A stretch of 64,000 nt of DNA from JACVRW01 sp963819635 (lineage in GTDB: Bacteria; Actinomycetota; Thermoleophilia; Solirubrobacterales; Thermoleophilaceae), in assembly GCA_963819635.1 (NCBI GenBank), contig CAWFWX010000005.1, forward strand, positions 496,001-560,000. Direction: 5' to 3'. How positions within the stretch are numbered: position 1 is the first letter of the stretch; each line of letters begins with the position of its first letter. Of the stretch, positions 50,599 to 59,903 are shown piece by piece. A program made the position numbers and the translations under genes. Below the pieces are notes generated by a model. The model was not told the DNA's origin, did not search any database, and saw only the letters and a program-made list of their open reading frames with translations.

Positions 50599-51900
50599 CT
50601 AGCGGAGGGCGGCGGCGGCGTCCAGGACCCCGGCGCCGTAGCGGTCCGGCCGGTCCGTGGGGCGGGCGGTGGCCTCGATGTGGGCCTCCACGTCGCGCGG
50701 GCTCGGGTTGGGGCCGAGCCGGTTCGTGGCGATGATGAGGGCCGCGACCGCCGACACGTGCGGCGCCGCCATCGAAGTGCCCTCGTAGATGCGCGGGAAC
50801 CCGAATCGCTTGACGCCGCGCGTGAACGTCTGCTGAACGATCGGCCGGCCGAGCGAGTCCGGGTTGCAGTGCCCCGCGTCCCAGACGCTGTCGGCGTTGG
50901 GCGCGTCGGCGCCCCCGCCGGGCGCGGACACGTCGAGGTCGTCGCCCGCGTTCGAGTAGTCCGCCTGGCAGCCCGTGATGGTCGTGGCGCCCACCGCGAT
51001 CACCGACCCGACGCGCGCCGGGTAGGCGACGGTCAGGTCGGTCTGGTTGCCGGCCGCGGCGACCACGACGACCCCCCGGCGGCGCGCGTAGTGGAGCGCG
51101 CTCACGACGTCGGGGATCTCGGCGGCGCGCACCTCCGGCGGGAACTCGAGCGAGAGGTTGATCACGTCGGCGCGGTTTCGCACCGCGAAGCGGATCGCGC
51201 GGGCGATGGCGGCCGAGTCGCCCTCGCCGTGGGCGTCCAGCACGCGCAGCGGCATGATCTTCGCGTTGTAGGCGATGCCCGCCGTCCCGAGGTTGTTGTT
51301 CGTGGTCTGGGCGATCGTGCCCGACACGTGCGTCCCGTGCCCGTAGACGTCGTTCGGATGCCGGTCGCGCTGGATGAAGTCCCAGGGGTGGACGAAGGTG
51401 GAGCGCCTCAGGTCGGGCGCGCGGCGGTAGCGCTTGTAGCGCTCGAACGCGACACCGCTGTCGAGCACCGCCACAACCGCGCCGCGACCACCCGGGGCCC
51501 CGAGGCCCTCGGCGAGCGTCCATGCCTCGACCACATTGATGCCGAAGGGAGTGAAGAGGTTCCACTGGAGCCGGAAATTGGGGTCGTTCGGCGCCACGGC
51601 CGCCGCGTGGGCGTGCCAGTTCGGCACGGCGTAGGCGACGTTCGGGTCCTGCCGGAGCTCCGAGATCGTCTCGCGGACCGACTCGCCGTCCTCGATCTGG
51701 AGCTGCTCGGATCCGCCGGGCAGCTCCGCGACCGGCTCGGCGCCCGCCTCCGCGGCGACGTCGGCCGCCACCCCGCCGCCCGTGCCCTGCTCGTAGCGCA
51801 CGATGACCTGGTCGGGCACGTAGTCATCCGCCCGCGCGCCCGCGGGCACAAGCATGAGCACCCAGAGGGCGACGATCAGGGGGAGGAGGCGAATCGGCAT
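50599..51900 (-). CDS. Exported subtilisin-like (S8) serine protease
   Basis: A 433-residue protein. A signal peptide (LLPLIVALWVLMLVPAGARA) is followed by an inhibitor-I9-like propeptide (DDYVPDQVIVRYEQGTGGG). The catalytic domain has Asp in VVAVLDSGVA, His in GHGTHVSGTIAQ, Asn in VVAAAGNQTD and Ser in GTSMAAPHVSA. All triad residues are present. It is secreted, with no C-terminal extension or anchor, and should mature by propeptide removal. Confidence 0.94.
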   Translation of the reverse strand: MPIRLLPLIVALWVLMLVPAGARADDYVPDQVIVRYEQGTGGGVAADVAAEAGAEPVAELPGGSEQLQIEDGESVRETISELRQDPNVAYAVPNWHAHAAAVAPNDPNFRLQWNLFTPFGINVVEAWTLAEGLGAPGGRGAVVAVLDSGVAFERYKRYRRAPDLRRSTFVHPWDFIQRDRHPNDVYGHGTHVSGTIAQTTNNNLGTAGIAYNAKIMPLRVLDAHGEGDSAAIARAIRFAVRNRADVINLSLEFPPEVRAAEIPDVVSALHYARRRGVVVVAAAGNQTDLTVAYPARVGSVIAVGATTITGCQADYSNAGDDLDVSAPGGGADAPNADSVWDAGHCNPDSLGRPIVQQTFTRGVKRFGFPRIYEGTSMAAPHVSAVAALIIATNRLGPNPSPRDVEAHIEATARPTDRPDRYGAGVLDAAAALR

Positions 51901-51959
51901 TGGGTTACGGTGGGCTCCGGAGTGTACGAACCAGGGAACAAATCGCCCGTGCAGAAGTT

Positions 51960-53063
51960 GTGACCGTCTGCATCACGGGCGCTACAGGCTTCATCGGCGC
52001 GCACGTCGCACAACTTGCGTCCCAGACCGAGCCCGTCCGCGTCACCTACCGTGAGGATGCCCGGCTCACGCGCCTGGGCGACATCGAGGCGGAGCCGATC
52101 AGGGCCGACGTGATGGACCGCGGCGCGCTCCGGCGAGCCTTCCGGGGCTGCGAGACCGTCTTCCACTGCGCCGGCTACGTCGGCTCGCACCCGTCCGAGC
52201 GCGTATGGCGGGTGAACGCGCTGTCGCCGCGCATCGCGGTGGAGGCGGCGGCGGCAGAGGGCGTACGCCGGGTCGTGGTCACCTCGAGCGTCGCCGGCAT
52301 CGGTCCGGCCGCTCCGGGCGAGAGCGGAACCGAGGAGGACGTCTACAGGGGCGGCGGCCTCGGGCTCGCGTATCCCGACGCGAAGCACGAGGGCGAGGCC
52401 GAGGCGCTCGCGGCGGGCGTGCGCGAGGGAGTTGAGGTGGTGATCGTGAACCCCTCCTACGTGTTCGGGGCGCCGGTCGACCAGACCGTCCCGGGCGAGA
52501 CCTCGACCCGCCTGATCGGGAACTACCTGCGCGGGCGCCTGCCCGCGCTCGTGGACGGCGAGACGAACATCGTGGACGTGCGCGACGTCGCCAAGGGCCA
52601 CCTGCGCGCGGCCGAGCGCGGCGAGCCCGGCGAGCGCTACGTGCTGGGCGGGCACGACACGACCTGGGTCGAGCTGTTCGAGCGCGTGGCCGAGCTCTCC
52701 GGCGTGCGCCAGCCCCTGCTCGTCCTTCCGCGCGAGGCAGGCGCCCTGGCCAGGGCAGCCGAGGCCGCCGGCCTGCCCACTCCGATCTCGCCGGAGGGCC
52801 TCGTGCTCATGGCGCAGAACTGGCGCTACTCGTCCGCGAAGGCGAGGCGCGAGCTCGGCTTTCGAGCGCGCCCCCTGGACCGCACGCTCACCGACACGAT
52901 CGACTGGTACCGCCGGCTGATCGACACCGGCGTCTTCGGCGGCGGCCGGCCATCCGCCCTGTCGCTCGCCGCGGCCGGAGTGCGGGTGGCGGACAGAGCC
53001 GGGGCGCTCGGCGTCATGCGGCTCGCGGAACGCTACGTGGGGCGGCGGCTGGTGGCGCCGTGA
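51960..53063 (+). CDS. NAD-dependent epimerase/dehydratase (extended SDR)
   Basis: A 367-residue protein from GTG 51960 (TVCITGATGFIGAHVAQLAS). The G-x2-G-x2-G motif and the Y-x3-K pair (AYPDAKHEGE) are present, as are VTSSVAGIGP and the substrate-domain text NPSYVFGAPVDQT. It resembles dihydroflavonol-reductase/HpnA-like SDRs. Substrate unknown. A longer in-frame start at 51900 would overlap the divergent protease start. It overlaps tadA by 4 bp. Confidence 0.88.
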   Translation: MTVCITGATGFIGAHVAQLASQTEPVRVTYREDARLTRLGDIEAEPIRADVMDRGALRRAFRGCETVFHCAGYVGSHPSERVWRVNALSPRIAVEAAAAEGVRRVVVTSSVAGIGPAAPGESGTEEDVYRGGGLGLAYPDAKHEGEAEALAAGVREGVEVVIVNPSYVFGAPVDQTVPGETSTRLIGNYLRGRLPALVDGETNIVDVRDVAKGHLRAAERGEPGERYVLGGHDTTWVELFERVAELSGVRQPLLVLPREAGALARAAEAAGLPTPISPEGLVLMAQNWRYSSAKARRELGFRARPLDRTLTDTIDWYRRLIDTGVFGGGRPSALSLAAAGVRVADRAGALGVMRLAERYVGRRLVAP

Positions 53064-53530
53064 ACGTCAGTCCCGGCGTCTTCCCGCGCGACGAGTACTT
53101 CATGCGGCTCGCGCTCCGCGAGGCCGAGCGGGCGCTGGAGCACGACGACGTCCCGATCGGGGCGGTCATCGTCCGCGAGGGCGAGGTGGTGGCCGCCGCG
53201 TGCAACGAGCGCGAGCTGCGCGGCGACCCGACGGCGCATGCCGAGGTGCTCGCGCTGCGCGAGGCGTCGGTGCGACTCGGCAGCTGGAGGCTGCTCGACA
53301 CCGTCCTGTACGTGACGCTCGAGCCCTGCGCGATGTGCGCCGGCGCCATCATCCTGGGACGGGTCCCGCGCGTGGTCTACGCGGCCGACGACCCGAAGGC
53401 CGGAGCCGCCGGAAGCGTGCTGGACGTGCTGGGTGAGCCCCGGCTCAACCACCGGCCCGTCGTTGCGGGCGGTCTGCTCGCCGAGGAGGCCGCCGGCATG
53501 CTGCGTGCATTCTTCGCTTCCAGGCGATAG
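53060..53530 (+). CDS. tadA: tRNA-specific adenosine deaminase TadA
   Basis: A 156-residue protein from GTG 53060 (GTGA overlap). The zinc and catalytic motifs are TAHAEVLALREA (His, proton-shuttle Glu) and EPCAMCAGAIILGRVPRVVY (two Cys). The region from DDPKAGAAGSVLDVLGEPRL to NHRPVV is typical of TadA rather than of cytosine deaminase. It converts A34 to inosine in tRNA-Arg(ACG). The location before a tRNA gene 1.8 kb away is probably incidental. Confidence 0.92.
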   Translation: MNVSPGVFPRDEYFMRLALREAERALEHDDVPIGAVIVREGEVVAAACNERELRGDPTAHAEVLALREASVRLGSWRLLDTVLYVTLEPCAMCAGAIILGRVPRVVYAADDPKAGAAGSVLDVLGEPRLNHRPVVAGGLLAEEAAGMLRAFFASRR

Positions 53531-53560
53531 ATCCGCGCGCTTTCTGCCGATAAGTACGCG

Positions 53561-55285
53561 ATGTCCGTGGATCCGAAGGCGATCCTCCAGCGGATCGAGT
53601 CCAAATATGGGCCCCTGGCCGAGGGCGTCCCGTCAGTCGCCTACGTCTACGAGCCGGGGATCAACGGGCAGTGTCTCTACATCAGCCCGTCCATCGAGCG
53701 CGTCCTGGGCTACAGCCAGGAGCTCTGGATCAGCGACGGCGGGCTCTGGGACCGGCTACTGCACCCGGACGACGCGGAGCGCGTGATCTCGAACGAGGCG
53801 GAGTGCGCGCGCTCCGGCGAGGCGCTCGTCCAGGAGTACCGGATCAGCCGCGCTGACGGGAACGTGGTCTGGATCCGCGACGAGATGACCGTCGTGCGCG
53901 GCGACGCCGGGAGCGAGTCGCCGCTCTTCTTCGGCGTCTTCCTCGACGTGACGGACCGCAAGCGCATGGAGGCCGAGCTCGAGCGGCTCGCGCTGTACGA
54001 CCCGCTGACCGGCCTGCCGAACCGAGCGCTCTTCGGAGACCGCCTCGGTCACGCGATCGAGCGTCGCGGCGGGGCGCAGGCGACAGCCGTGTACTTCCTC
54101 GACGTCGACCGCTTCAAGCGGATCAACGACAGCCTCGGCCACGCCGCGGGCGACGAGGTGCTGCGCGAGATCGCCGCGCGCATCGAGCGCACGCTGCGGC
54201 CGGAGGACACCGTGGCGCGCTTCGGCGGCGACGAGTTCACCGCGCTCTGCGAGGCGGTCGGCGGCGTGCTGGAGGCGGTCGGTGTCGCGGACCGGCTTCA
54301 GCGCGAGATCGCGCAGCCGATCCGGGCGGGGGGCGCCGAGCTCCGGCTGAGCGCGTCGATAGGCATCGCCATCGCGGAGCCCGGCGAGGTAGTGGACGCC
54401 TCGCGGATCGTCGAGGACGCAGACGCGGCGATGTACAGGGCCAAGGAGCGCGGCGGCGCCCGCACCGAGCTATTCGACACGACGATGCGCGAGCGCGCGG
54501 TCGACGCTCTCTCGATCGAGCAGGAGCTCTCGCATGGGCTCGAGCGCGGCGAGCTGCGGCTCTTCTACCAGCCGCTCGTGAGCCTCGAGACGGGCGACAT
54601 GGTGGGCGCGGAGGCGCTGATCCGCTGGGAGCATCCGGAGCGCGGCCTGCTCACTCCAGACAAGTTCCTTCCGATCGCGGAGGAGAGCGGGCTGATCGTC
54701 GAGGTCGGCGCCTGGGCGGTGGGCGAGGCATGCCGGCGCCTGCGCGACTGGGACCGCCGCAACGGCATCCACTCCGCCTTCACGCTCGCGGTGAACCTGA
54801 GCGCGCGCGAGCTCACGCACCCGGACGTCGTCTCGACGGTGCTGAACGCGGTGAGGCGCTCCGCGCTCGACCCATCCCGGCTGACCATCGAAGTCACGGA
54901 GTCCACCGCCATGGCCGACCGCGACTCCGGCTTCAGGGCGCTTCGCGAGCTGAGCGAGGCCGGCGTGCGGATCGCGATCGACGACTTCGGCACCGGCTAC
55001 TCGTCGCTCGACCACCTGCGCGAGATGCCCGCCGACATCCTCAAGATCGACCGCTCGTTCGTCGCCGGGATGGCGGCGAACTCACCCGACTCGGCCCTCG
55101 TGGCCGCCGCGGTCGCGATGGGCCGCGCCCTCGAGATGGAGGTCGTGGCCGAGGGCATCGAGACGAGCGAGCAGGTTGCGGACCTGCGCGAGCTCGGCTG
55201 CCCGCTGGGCCAGGGCTTCCTGTTCGCCCGCCCGCTGCCGCCCGAGGAGATCGACACGCTCCTCGAAGCGGACGTGCAGTTCTAG
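53561..55285 (+). CDS. PAS - GGDEF - EAL cyclic-di-GMP protein
   Basis: A 574-residue protein. PAS fold ~20-130 (VLGYSQELWISDGGLWDRLL ... GVFLDVTDRKR). GGDEF domain ~140-305 with the intact site FGGDEFTALCEA. EAL domain ~320-565 with AEALIRWEHPERG, VNLSARELTHPDV, AIDDFGTGYSSLDHL, ILKIDRSFVAGM and VAEGIETSEQVADL. Both active sites appear intact, so it may be bifunctional, tuned by PAS sensing. No membrane segment is present. Confidence 0.94.
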   Translation: MSVDPKAILQRIESKYGPLAEGVPSVAYVYEPGINGQCLYISPSIERVLGYSQELWISDGGLWDRLLHPDDAERVISNEAECARSGEALVQEYRISRADGNVVWIRDEMTVVRGDAGSESPLFFGVFLDVTDRKRMEAELERLALYDPLTGLPNRALFGDRLGHAIERRGGAQATAVYFLDVDRFKRINDSLGHAAGDEVLREIAARIERTLRPEDTVARFGGDEFTALCEAVGGVLEAVGVADRLQREIAQPIRAGGAELRLSASIGIAIAEPGEVVDASRIVEDADAAMYRAKERGGARTELFDTTMRERAVDALSIEQELSHGLERGELRLFYQPLVSLETGDMVGAEALIRWEHPERGLLTPDKFLPIAEESGLIVEVGAWAVGEACRRLRDWDRRNGIHSAFTLAVNLSARELTHPDVVSTVLNAVRRSALDPSRLTIEVTESTAMADRDSGFRALRELSEAGVRIAIDDFGTGYSSLDHLREMPADILKIDRSFVAGMAANSPDSALVAAAVAMGRALEMEVVAEGIETSEQVADLRELGCPLGQGFLFARPLPPEEIDTLLEADVQF

Positions 55286-55307
55286 CGTCCCTATCATCTC
55301 GACACCC

Positions 55308-55396
55308 GGAGGGGTGCCGGAGCGGTTGAACGGGGCGGTCTCGAAAACCGTTGACGGCGGTAACGTCGTCCGAGAGTTCGAATCTCTCCCCCTCCG
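55308..55396 (+). tRNA. tRNA-Ser (CGA)
   Basis: An 89-nt class II tRNA. The acceptor arm GGAGGGG (55308-55314) pairs with CCCCTCC (55389-55395), discriminator G. The anticodon stem GCGGT/ACCGT holds loop CTCGAAA with anticodon CGA at 55342-55344, and a variable arm follows. The T-arm is GAGAG/CTCTC around TTCGAAT. CCA is not encoded. Confidence 0.96.
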
Positions 55397-55415
55397 CTTT
55401 AAAGCAGTGAGAGAG

Positions 55416-55850
55416 CTAGGCCAACGTCGGATCCGACGAGAGCTCCACCACTCGGCGGGCGAGGGCGCGCATCACCTTCCGCTCGACGCTCGGGTTCTCG
55501 TCGACGAGCCGGCGGAAGTCCTGGCGCGTCAGTACGAACACGCGCAGCGGCGTCTTGGCCGTGACCGTGGCCGTTCGCTTGGTGTCCTCGAGCAGGGCGA
55601 TCTCACCGACGAAGTCACCGTTTCCGCGCAAGGCGACGCGCTTGCCTTTGCTGGTGATGTCGGTCTTGCCCTCGACGATCACGAAGAACTCCTGACCGGT
55701 ATCGCCCTCCCTGCAGAGGACCTCGCCGGCCGGGACCTCGAGGTCCTCGCTCACCCGCGCCAGCTGGGCCAGTTCCTTGCGCGACAGCCCATCGAACAGA
55801 GGCGCGCGCTTCAGGGCTTCGACCTTCGCGTCCTGATTGAAGAGTTTCAC
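55416..55850 (-). CDS. Cyclic-nucleotide-binding domain protein
   Basis: A 144-residue protein from GTG 55850. It is essentially one CRP-like cNMP-binding beta-roll: APLFDGLSRKELAQLARVSE, EVLCREGDTGQEFFVIVEG, FVGEIALLEDTKRTATVTAK. The phosphate-binding cassette reads GEIALLEDTKRTA, with Glu but Lys-Arg in place of Arg-Ser/Thr, so binding is likely. No helix-turn-helix is present, so it is not itself a DNA-binding regulator. It sits next to a hydrolase-cyclase gene, possibly as its cAMP receiver. Confidence 0.85.
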   Translation of the reverse strand: MKLFNQDAKVEALKRAPLFDGLSRKELAQLARVSEDLEVPAGEVLCREGDTGQEFFVIVEGKTDITSKGKRVALRGNGDFVGEIALLEDTKRTATVTAKTPLRVFVLTRQDFRRLVDENPSVERKVMRALARRVVELSSDPTLA

Positions 55851-55854
55851 GCGC

Positions 55855-57216
55855 CTACCTTATTCTGGCCCGTTCGCTGAGTCGAGCGGCGAACAGCTGC
55901 CACTCGCCGGGAACGCCCTTGAGCTGCCGCACCGCGCGGTCTTCGAACTCGATGCCCGAGCCGGCCGCGAGATCCCTCACGATGCTCGAGACGAGCAGCT
56001 CGCAGGGCTTGGCCTCCGCGGCGATGCGCGCGCCGATGTGCACCGCGATGCCCTCCACCTTGTCGCCGACGAGCTCGACCTCGCCGGTGTGGATGCCCGC
56101 CCGGATGTCTAGGCCGAGCTCGCTGACGGCGTCAATGGTGCGAAGGGCGCAGGTGATCGCGCGTGCCGGCCCGTCGAAGGTGGCGAACATGCCGTCGCCG
56201 GTGCTGCGCACCTCCTTGCCGCCGTAGCGGGCGAGCTGCGCGCGCACCGCGGCGTGGTGAGCCTGCAGCAGCTGGCGCCAGCGCTCGTCGCCCATCTCCG
56301 CGGCTCGCGAGGTCGAGTCCACGATGTCGGTGAACAGCACGGTCGTGAGCACCCGTTCGGGCGCCGCGTCGACGCGGCCCTCGGCGAGGAAGCGCTGCAC
56401 GTGGTCGAGCACCCGCGCATCCGTCCAGGTGGAGACGTCGGGCATGGTCAACTCCGTCAGCTCGACATTCGGAATGCGCTCGGCCATATAGGCACACCCC
56501 TCGCGAAACCTGTCGTGGTAGAGCATCAGCGTGGGCACGGAGATCGCCGGGAGCATCTCGCGGATGTCCGTCTCCATCAGCACCCGCATGAACCAGGCGG
56601 CGGCGCCCGGGCTCGCGGCGAGCCGCTCGTGGTTCACATGCCACTGCTCGAACTCCGCGTCGTCGGCGAAGCTCGGAAGGTAGTGGCGGAGCTCCGCGCG
56701 CTGGTACTCGCGGCTGCCCCAGTTGAGGCGCGCGTCGCGCACACGCCGGTGCCACTCCTCGACCGGCTCGCCGAACGGATAGTCAGGCGCCGACACGACG
56801 CGCGGCCAGGTGTTGTGGAGTATCAGGGCGACCACGCGCTCGGGATACGTCGCGGCGAAGAGCGCGCAGAGCTGCCCGCCCGGCGAGCCGGCGCCGAGCA
56901 GCGCCGCCCGCTCCGAGCCGGCGTCGTCCATGACCGCGCGCACGTCGTCCATGCGCGTCTCGAGCGCGGGCAGTTCCCTGGGCCGATCCGACAAGCCCGT
57001 GCCGCGCTTGTCGAACAGGATCAGGCGCGAGAACGAGGCGGCGCGCCGGCAGAAGTCGGCGAAGATCGGCTGCTCCCAGGCCCAGACCAGGTTCACCATG
57101 AACGGCACGAACAGAAGGTCGACCGGACCCTCGCCCACCACCTGGTAGGCGATGCTGACGTCGCCACTCCGCGCGTACCGGACGTCGGGCGTGTCGAGGT
57201 TCACGGGCGTAAACAC
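55855..57216 (-). CDS. Alpha/beta hydrolase - class III nucleotide cyclase fusion
   Basis: A 453-residue protein (GTG 57216; GTG 57204 also possible). Residues ~1-270 form an alpha/beta hydrolase fold with LIFVPFMVN-like text, FDKRGTGLSD, LLGAGSPGGQLCAL in place of the nucleophile elbow and ISVPTLMLYHD. The usual GxSxG Ser is kept (GAGSPGG), giving a G-x-G-S-x-G variant. Residues ~285-445 form a cyclase domain with Asp in LFTDIVDSTSRAAEMG, Asp in STGDGMFATFDG and Arg in AVHIGARIAAEA. It resembles mycobacterial Rv1900c-type fusions. It probably makes cAMP; the role of the hydrolase half is unclear. Confidence 0.87.
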   Translation of the reverse strand: MFTPVNLDTPDVRYARSGDVSIAYQVVGEGPVDLLFVPFMVNLVWAWEQPIFADFCRRAASFSRLILFDKRGTGLSDRPRELPALETRMDDVRAVMDDAGSERAALLGAGSPGGQLCALFAATYPERVVALILHNTWPRVVSAPDYPFGEPVEEWHRRVRDARLNWGSREYQRAELRHYLPSFADDAEFEQWHVNHERLAASPGAAAWFMRVLMETDIREMLPAISVPTLMLYHDRFREGCAYMAERIPNVELTELTMPDVSTWTDARVLDHVQRFLAEGRVDAAPERVLTTVLFTDIVDSTSRAAEMGDERWRQLLQAHHAAVRAQLARYGGKEVRSTGDGMFATFDGPARAITCALRTIDAVSELGLDIRAGIHTGEVELVGDKVEGIAVHIGARIAAEAKPCELLVSSIVRDLAAGSGIEFEDRAVRQLKGVPGEWQLFAARLSERARIR

Positions 57217-57241
57217 TAAGCGCGCGGGGTAGATCGCCCGT

Positions 57242-58597
57242 GTGGGGAAGCTCGCGCTCTGCTTGACGCTGGTCCTGGTCGCCTGCGGCCTGACCGCTGG
57301 CGCGGCGAGCGCGGCCGGCGTGTACGTCGCGCTCGGTGACTCCTACACCTCGGCGCCGCTCGTGCCGAACCAGCACGGCGAGCCGATCGACTGCGGCCGC
57401 TCCGATCACAACTACCCGTCGCTCGTCGCCGAGGCGCTCGGCTCGGACCCGTTCATCGACGTGAGCTGCGGCAGCGCCCAGACCAAGCACATGACCGAGC
57501 CGCAGACCGATCTCCCGGCCGGCGGCACCAATCCGCCGCAGTTCAACGGCCTGCGTGCCGACGCCACGCTCGTGACGGTCGGAATCGGCGGGAACGACGC
57601 CGGGCTCGTCGGGGTCGCCGAGAAGTGCGCCGAGCTGGGCGTCACCGACCCGATGGGAACCTCGTGCCGCGATTACTGGGCGCCTGGCGGCAACGACCAG
57701 GTGGCCGCGAAGATCGAGGAGGCCAAGCCGAAGATCGCGGCGGTCCTCCAGGGCATCCACCAGCGCTCGCCGCAGGCGCGCGTGGCGATCGTCGGCTACC
57801 CGGACGTCCTGCCGAAGAACGGCGAGAGCTGCTACCCGATGGTGCCGCTCAGCCCCGACGACATCCGCTACATCGACGAGCTGATCGTCCGGATCAACGC
57901 GATGATCGCGGGCCAGGCGGCCGCAAACGACGCCGAGTTCATCGACACCTACCGGGACAGCGGCGGGCACGACGTCTGCAAGCTGCCGCCCGAGCGCTGG
58001 TTCGAGGGGCTCGTGCCGACTGAGCCCGCGTATCCGCTCCACCCGAACGCCAAGGGCGAGGCGAGCATGGCCCGTTCGGCGATCGCGGTGCTCAGCAAGC
58101 CGCGGGAGTCCGGCGGGCTCGGGACCGGCGGCGGGCCGGTGGGCGGCTCCAGGGTCTGCCTCGCCCGCAGGTCGCCGGTGGGCATCCGCGGCGTCGGCCG
58201 GATCCGGCTGGGCGCGACGCGCGCCGCGCTGAAGCGCGTGCCCGTGGCCACCACGCAGGAGACGAGTGCCCGCATGCGCTGGTGCACGAAGGGCGGCGGC
58301 CAGGTCACCGCAGTCCTCTCGAGCCGCAGGCGCGGGGCGCGCGTGGCGTTCGTCGCGACGACGGCGCCCGGGCACCAGGCCCGCCGAGTTCACCCGGACT
58401 CGAGCAGGGCGGCCCTCGCTCGCGCCTACCCGAAGCGCGTGCGCCTCGCCCGCGGGCTGTTTCTCTCGTCGCGGCGCGGCCGCACCCTGTTCGGCGTGTC
58501 GCGCGGGCGGGTCTCGTTCGTCGCGGTCGCCGCGAAGCCCGCGCTCAGGCGCGTCGGCACGCTCAATCGCGCGCTGCGGCTTGCTCTGACCTCCTAG
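57242..58597 (+). CDS. Exported SGNH-hydrolase with C-terminal R-rich module
   Basis: A 451-residue protein from GTG 57242 with a signal peptide (LALCLTLVLVACGLTAGAAS). The SGNH esterase domain has block I YVALGDSYTSAP, block III VTVGIGGNDAGL and block V His in YPLHPNAKGEAS. Cys pairs suggest disulfides. From 58154 a ~146-residue C-terminal module begins (CLARRSPVGIRGVGRIRLG), sharing many residues with the module on the LVIVD protein at 27.3 kb. It is likely a secreted lipase/esterase with a common wall-targeting or anchoring tail; the tail's role is inferred. Confidence 0.87.
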   Translation: MGKLALCLTLVLVACGLTAGAASAAGVYVALGDSYTSAPLVPNQHGEPIDCGRSDHNYPSLVAEALGSDPFIDVSCGSAQTKHMTEPQTDLPAGGTNPPQFNGLRADATLVTVGIGGNDAGLVGVAEKCAELGVTDPMGTSCRDYWAPGGNDQVAAKIEEAKPKIAAVLQGIHQRSPQARVAIVGYPDVLPKNGESCYPMVPLSPDDIRYIDELIVRINAMIAGQAAANDAEFIDTYRDSGGHDVCKLPPERWFEGLVPTEPAYPLHPNAKGEASMARSAIAVLSKPRESGGLGTGGGPVGGSRVCLARRSPVGIRGVGRIRLGATRAALKRVPVATTQETSARMRWCTKGGGQVTAVLSSRRRGARVAFVATTAPGHQARRVHPDSSRAALARAYPKRVRLARGLFLSSRRGRTLFGVSRGRVSFVAVAAKPALRRVGTLNRALRLALTS

Positions 58598-58655
58598 ACG
58601 CTTCGTCACAGATCTTTTACGCCTCGCCCGCCCGCGTAGGCCACACTCAGGACCC

Positions 58656-59867
58656 GTGGCGGGAACGCGGCGCCAGTTCATCGGCATGGGGGTGGGTGCC
58701 GTTGCGGTTGCAGGCCTCGGCGCCTCGTTCTGGGGCGACGTCTTCGGCGCGGCGGGCTCAGCGGCCCAGAGCCCGAGACGCGGCTACGGCGCGCGCGGGC
58801 CCGCGAACGAGCTCGGGCTCCGCCTTCCGGAGGGCTTCAGGTCGCGCCTCGTCGCGCGAGGGCGCGAGCCCGTGACCGGAACGGGCTACCGCTGGCACGA
58901 GGCCTCCGACGGCATGGCGTGCTTTCCGGCCGACGGCGGCGGCTGGATCCTGGTCTCCAACTCGGAGACGCTCGTCGGCGGCGCCTCGGCCATCCGCTTC
59001 GGCGCGGCCGGGCAGGTCGAGTCGGCGTACCGGATCCTCGACGGGACGACGCAGAACTGCTCCGGCGGCGGGACGCCGTGGGGCACGTGGCTCTCGTGCG
59101 AGGAGGTAATGGGCGGGCTCGTGTGGGAGTGCGACCCGTCGGGCGCCCGCCGCGCGCTCAGCCGCCCCGCCATGGGCACGTTCAAGCACGAGGCGGCGGC
59201 GGTCGACCCGCGCGGGCGGCGCATCTATCTGAGCGAGGACCTGATCGACGGCGGGGTCTACCGCTTCACGCCGACCGACTGGCACGACCTGAGCTCGGGC
59301 CTGCTCGAGATCGCGACCGTCGGCCCTGGCGGCGCGGTGACCTGGACCGAGGTGCCCGACCCCGCGGCTCGCCGCGTGCAGACGCGCGACCAGGTGCGCG
59401 GGAGCACGCGCTTCAAGCGCGCCGAGGGCATCTGGCACGACGACGGCGTGGTCTACATCTCGACGACCGGGGACCACCGCGTGCACGCCTACGACATCGA
59501 GCGCGAGCGGATCGAGGTCATCTACGACGGTCTCGGCGACGGTCCCACTCCGCTGCTGCGTGTGGACCAGCTGACCGCGAACCGCGCCGGCGAGGTCTTC
59601 GTCTGCGAGGACATCGCGACCGACGAGATCGACATCGGGCTGATCGACCGCGCCGGCCGCGTCTCAAAGTTCCTCTCGGCGACGGGGCGCGACCACGTCG
59701 GCTCCGAGCTGACCGGCGTCACGTTCGACCCCTCGGGCAGCCGCATGTACTTCTCCTCGCAGCGCGCGTTCGGGAGGAACGGCCGGCCCGGACCGGGGGC
59801 GATCTACGAGGTCTCTGGGCCGTTCCGAGGTTCACGGGCCTTTCACGGGACGAGAAAGAACGCGTAA
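58656..59867 (+). CDS. PhoX-like (DUF839) phosphatase, Tat-exported
   Basis: A 403-residue protein from GTG 58656. The N-terminus TRRQFIGMGVGAVAVAGLG is a Tat-type signal. The body has PhoX/DUF839 landmarks: GGGTPWGTWLSCEEVMGG, MGTFKHEAAAVDPRGRRIYL, SEDLIDGGVYRFTP and TGVTFDPSGSRMYFSSQRAF. PhoX enzymes are Ca/Fe-dependent alkaline phosphatases; this is a shorter, propeller-only relative whose activity is not certain. Followed 36 bp later by a 5'-nucleotidase-like gene. Confidence 0.85.
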   Translation: MAGTRRQFIGMGVGAVAVAGLGASFWGDVFGAAGSAAQSPRRGYGARGPANELGLRLPEGFRSRLVARGREPVTGTGYRWHEASDGMACFPADGGGWILVSNSETLVGGASAIRFGAAGQVESAYRILDGTTQNCSGGGTPWGTWLSCEEVMGGLVWECDPSGARRALSRPAMGTFKHEAAAVDPRGRRIYLSEDLIDGGVYRFTPTDWHDLSSGLLEIATVGPGGAVTWTEVPDPAARRVQTRDQVRGSTRFKRAEGIWHDDGVVYISTTGDHRVHAYDIERERIEVIYDGLGDGPTPLLRVDQLTANRAGEVFVCEDIATDEIDIGLIDRAGRVSKFLSATGRDHVGSELTGVTFDPSGSRMYFSSQRAFGRNGRPGPGAIYEVSGPFRGSRAFHGTRKNA

Positions 59868-59903
59868 CAACACGCGATTTGCAGGGGTTTAGCGTCCCCG
59901 GCA

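Noticed and set aside
56783..58687. 634-codon open frame on the minus strand
   Set aside because: It crosses the well-supported SGNH hydrolase gene and the start of the cyclase fusion, and has no recognisable domain.
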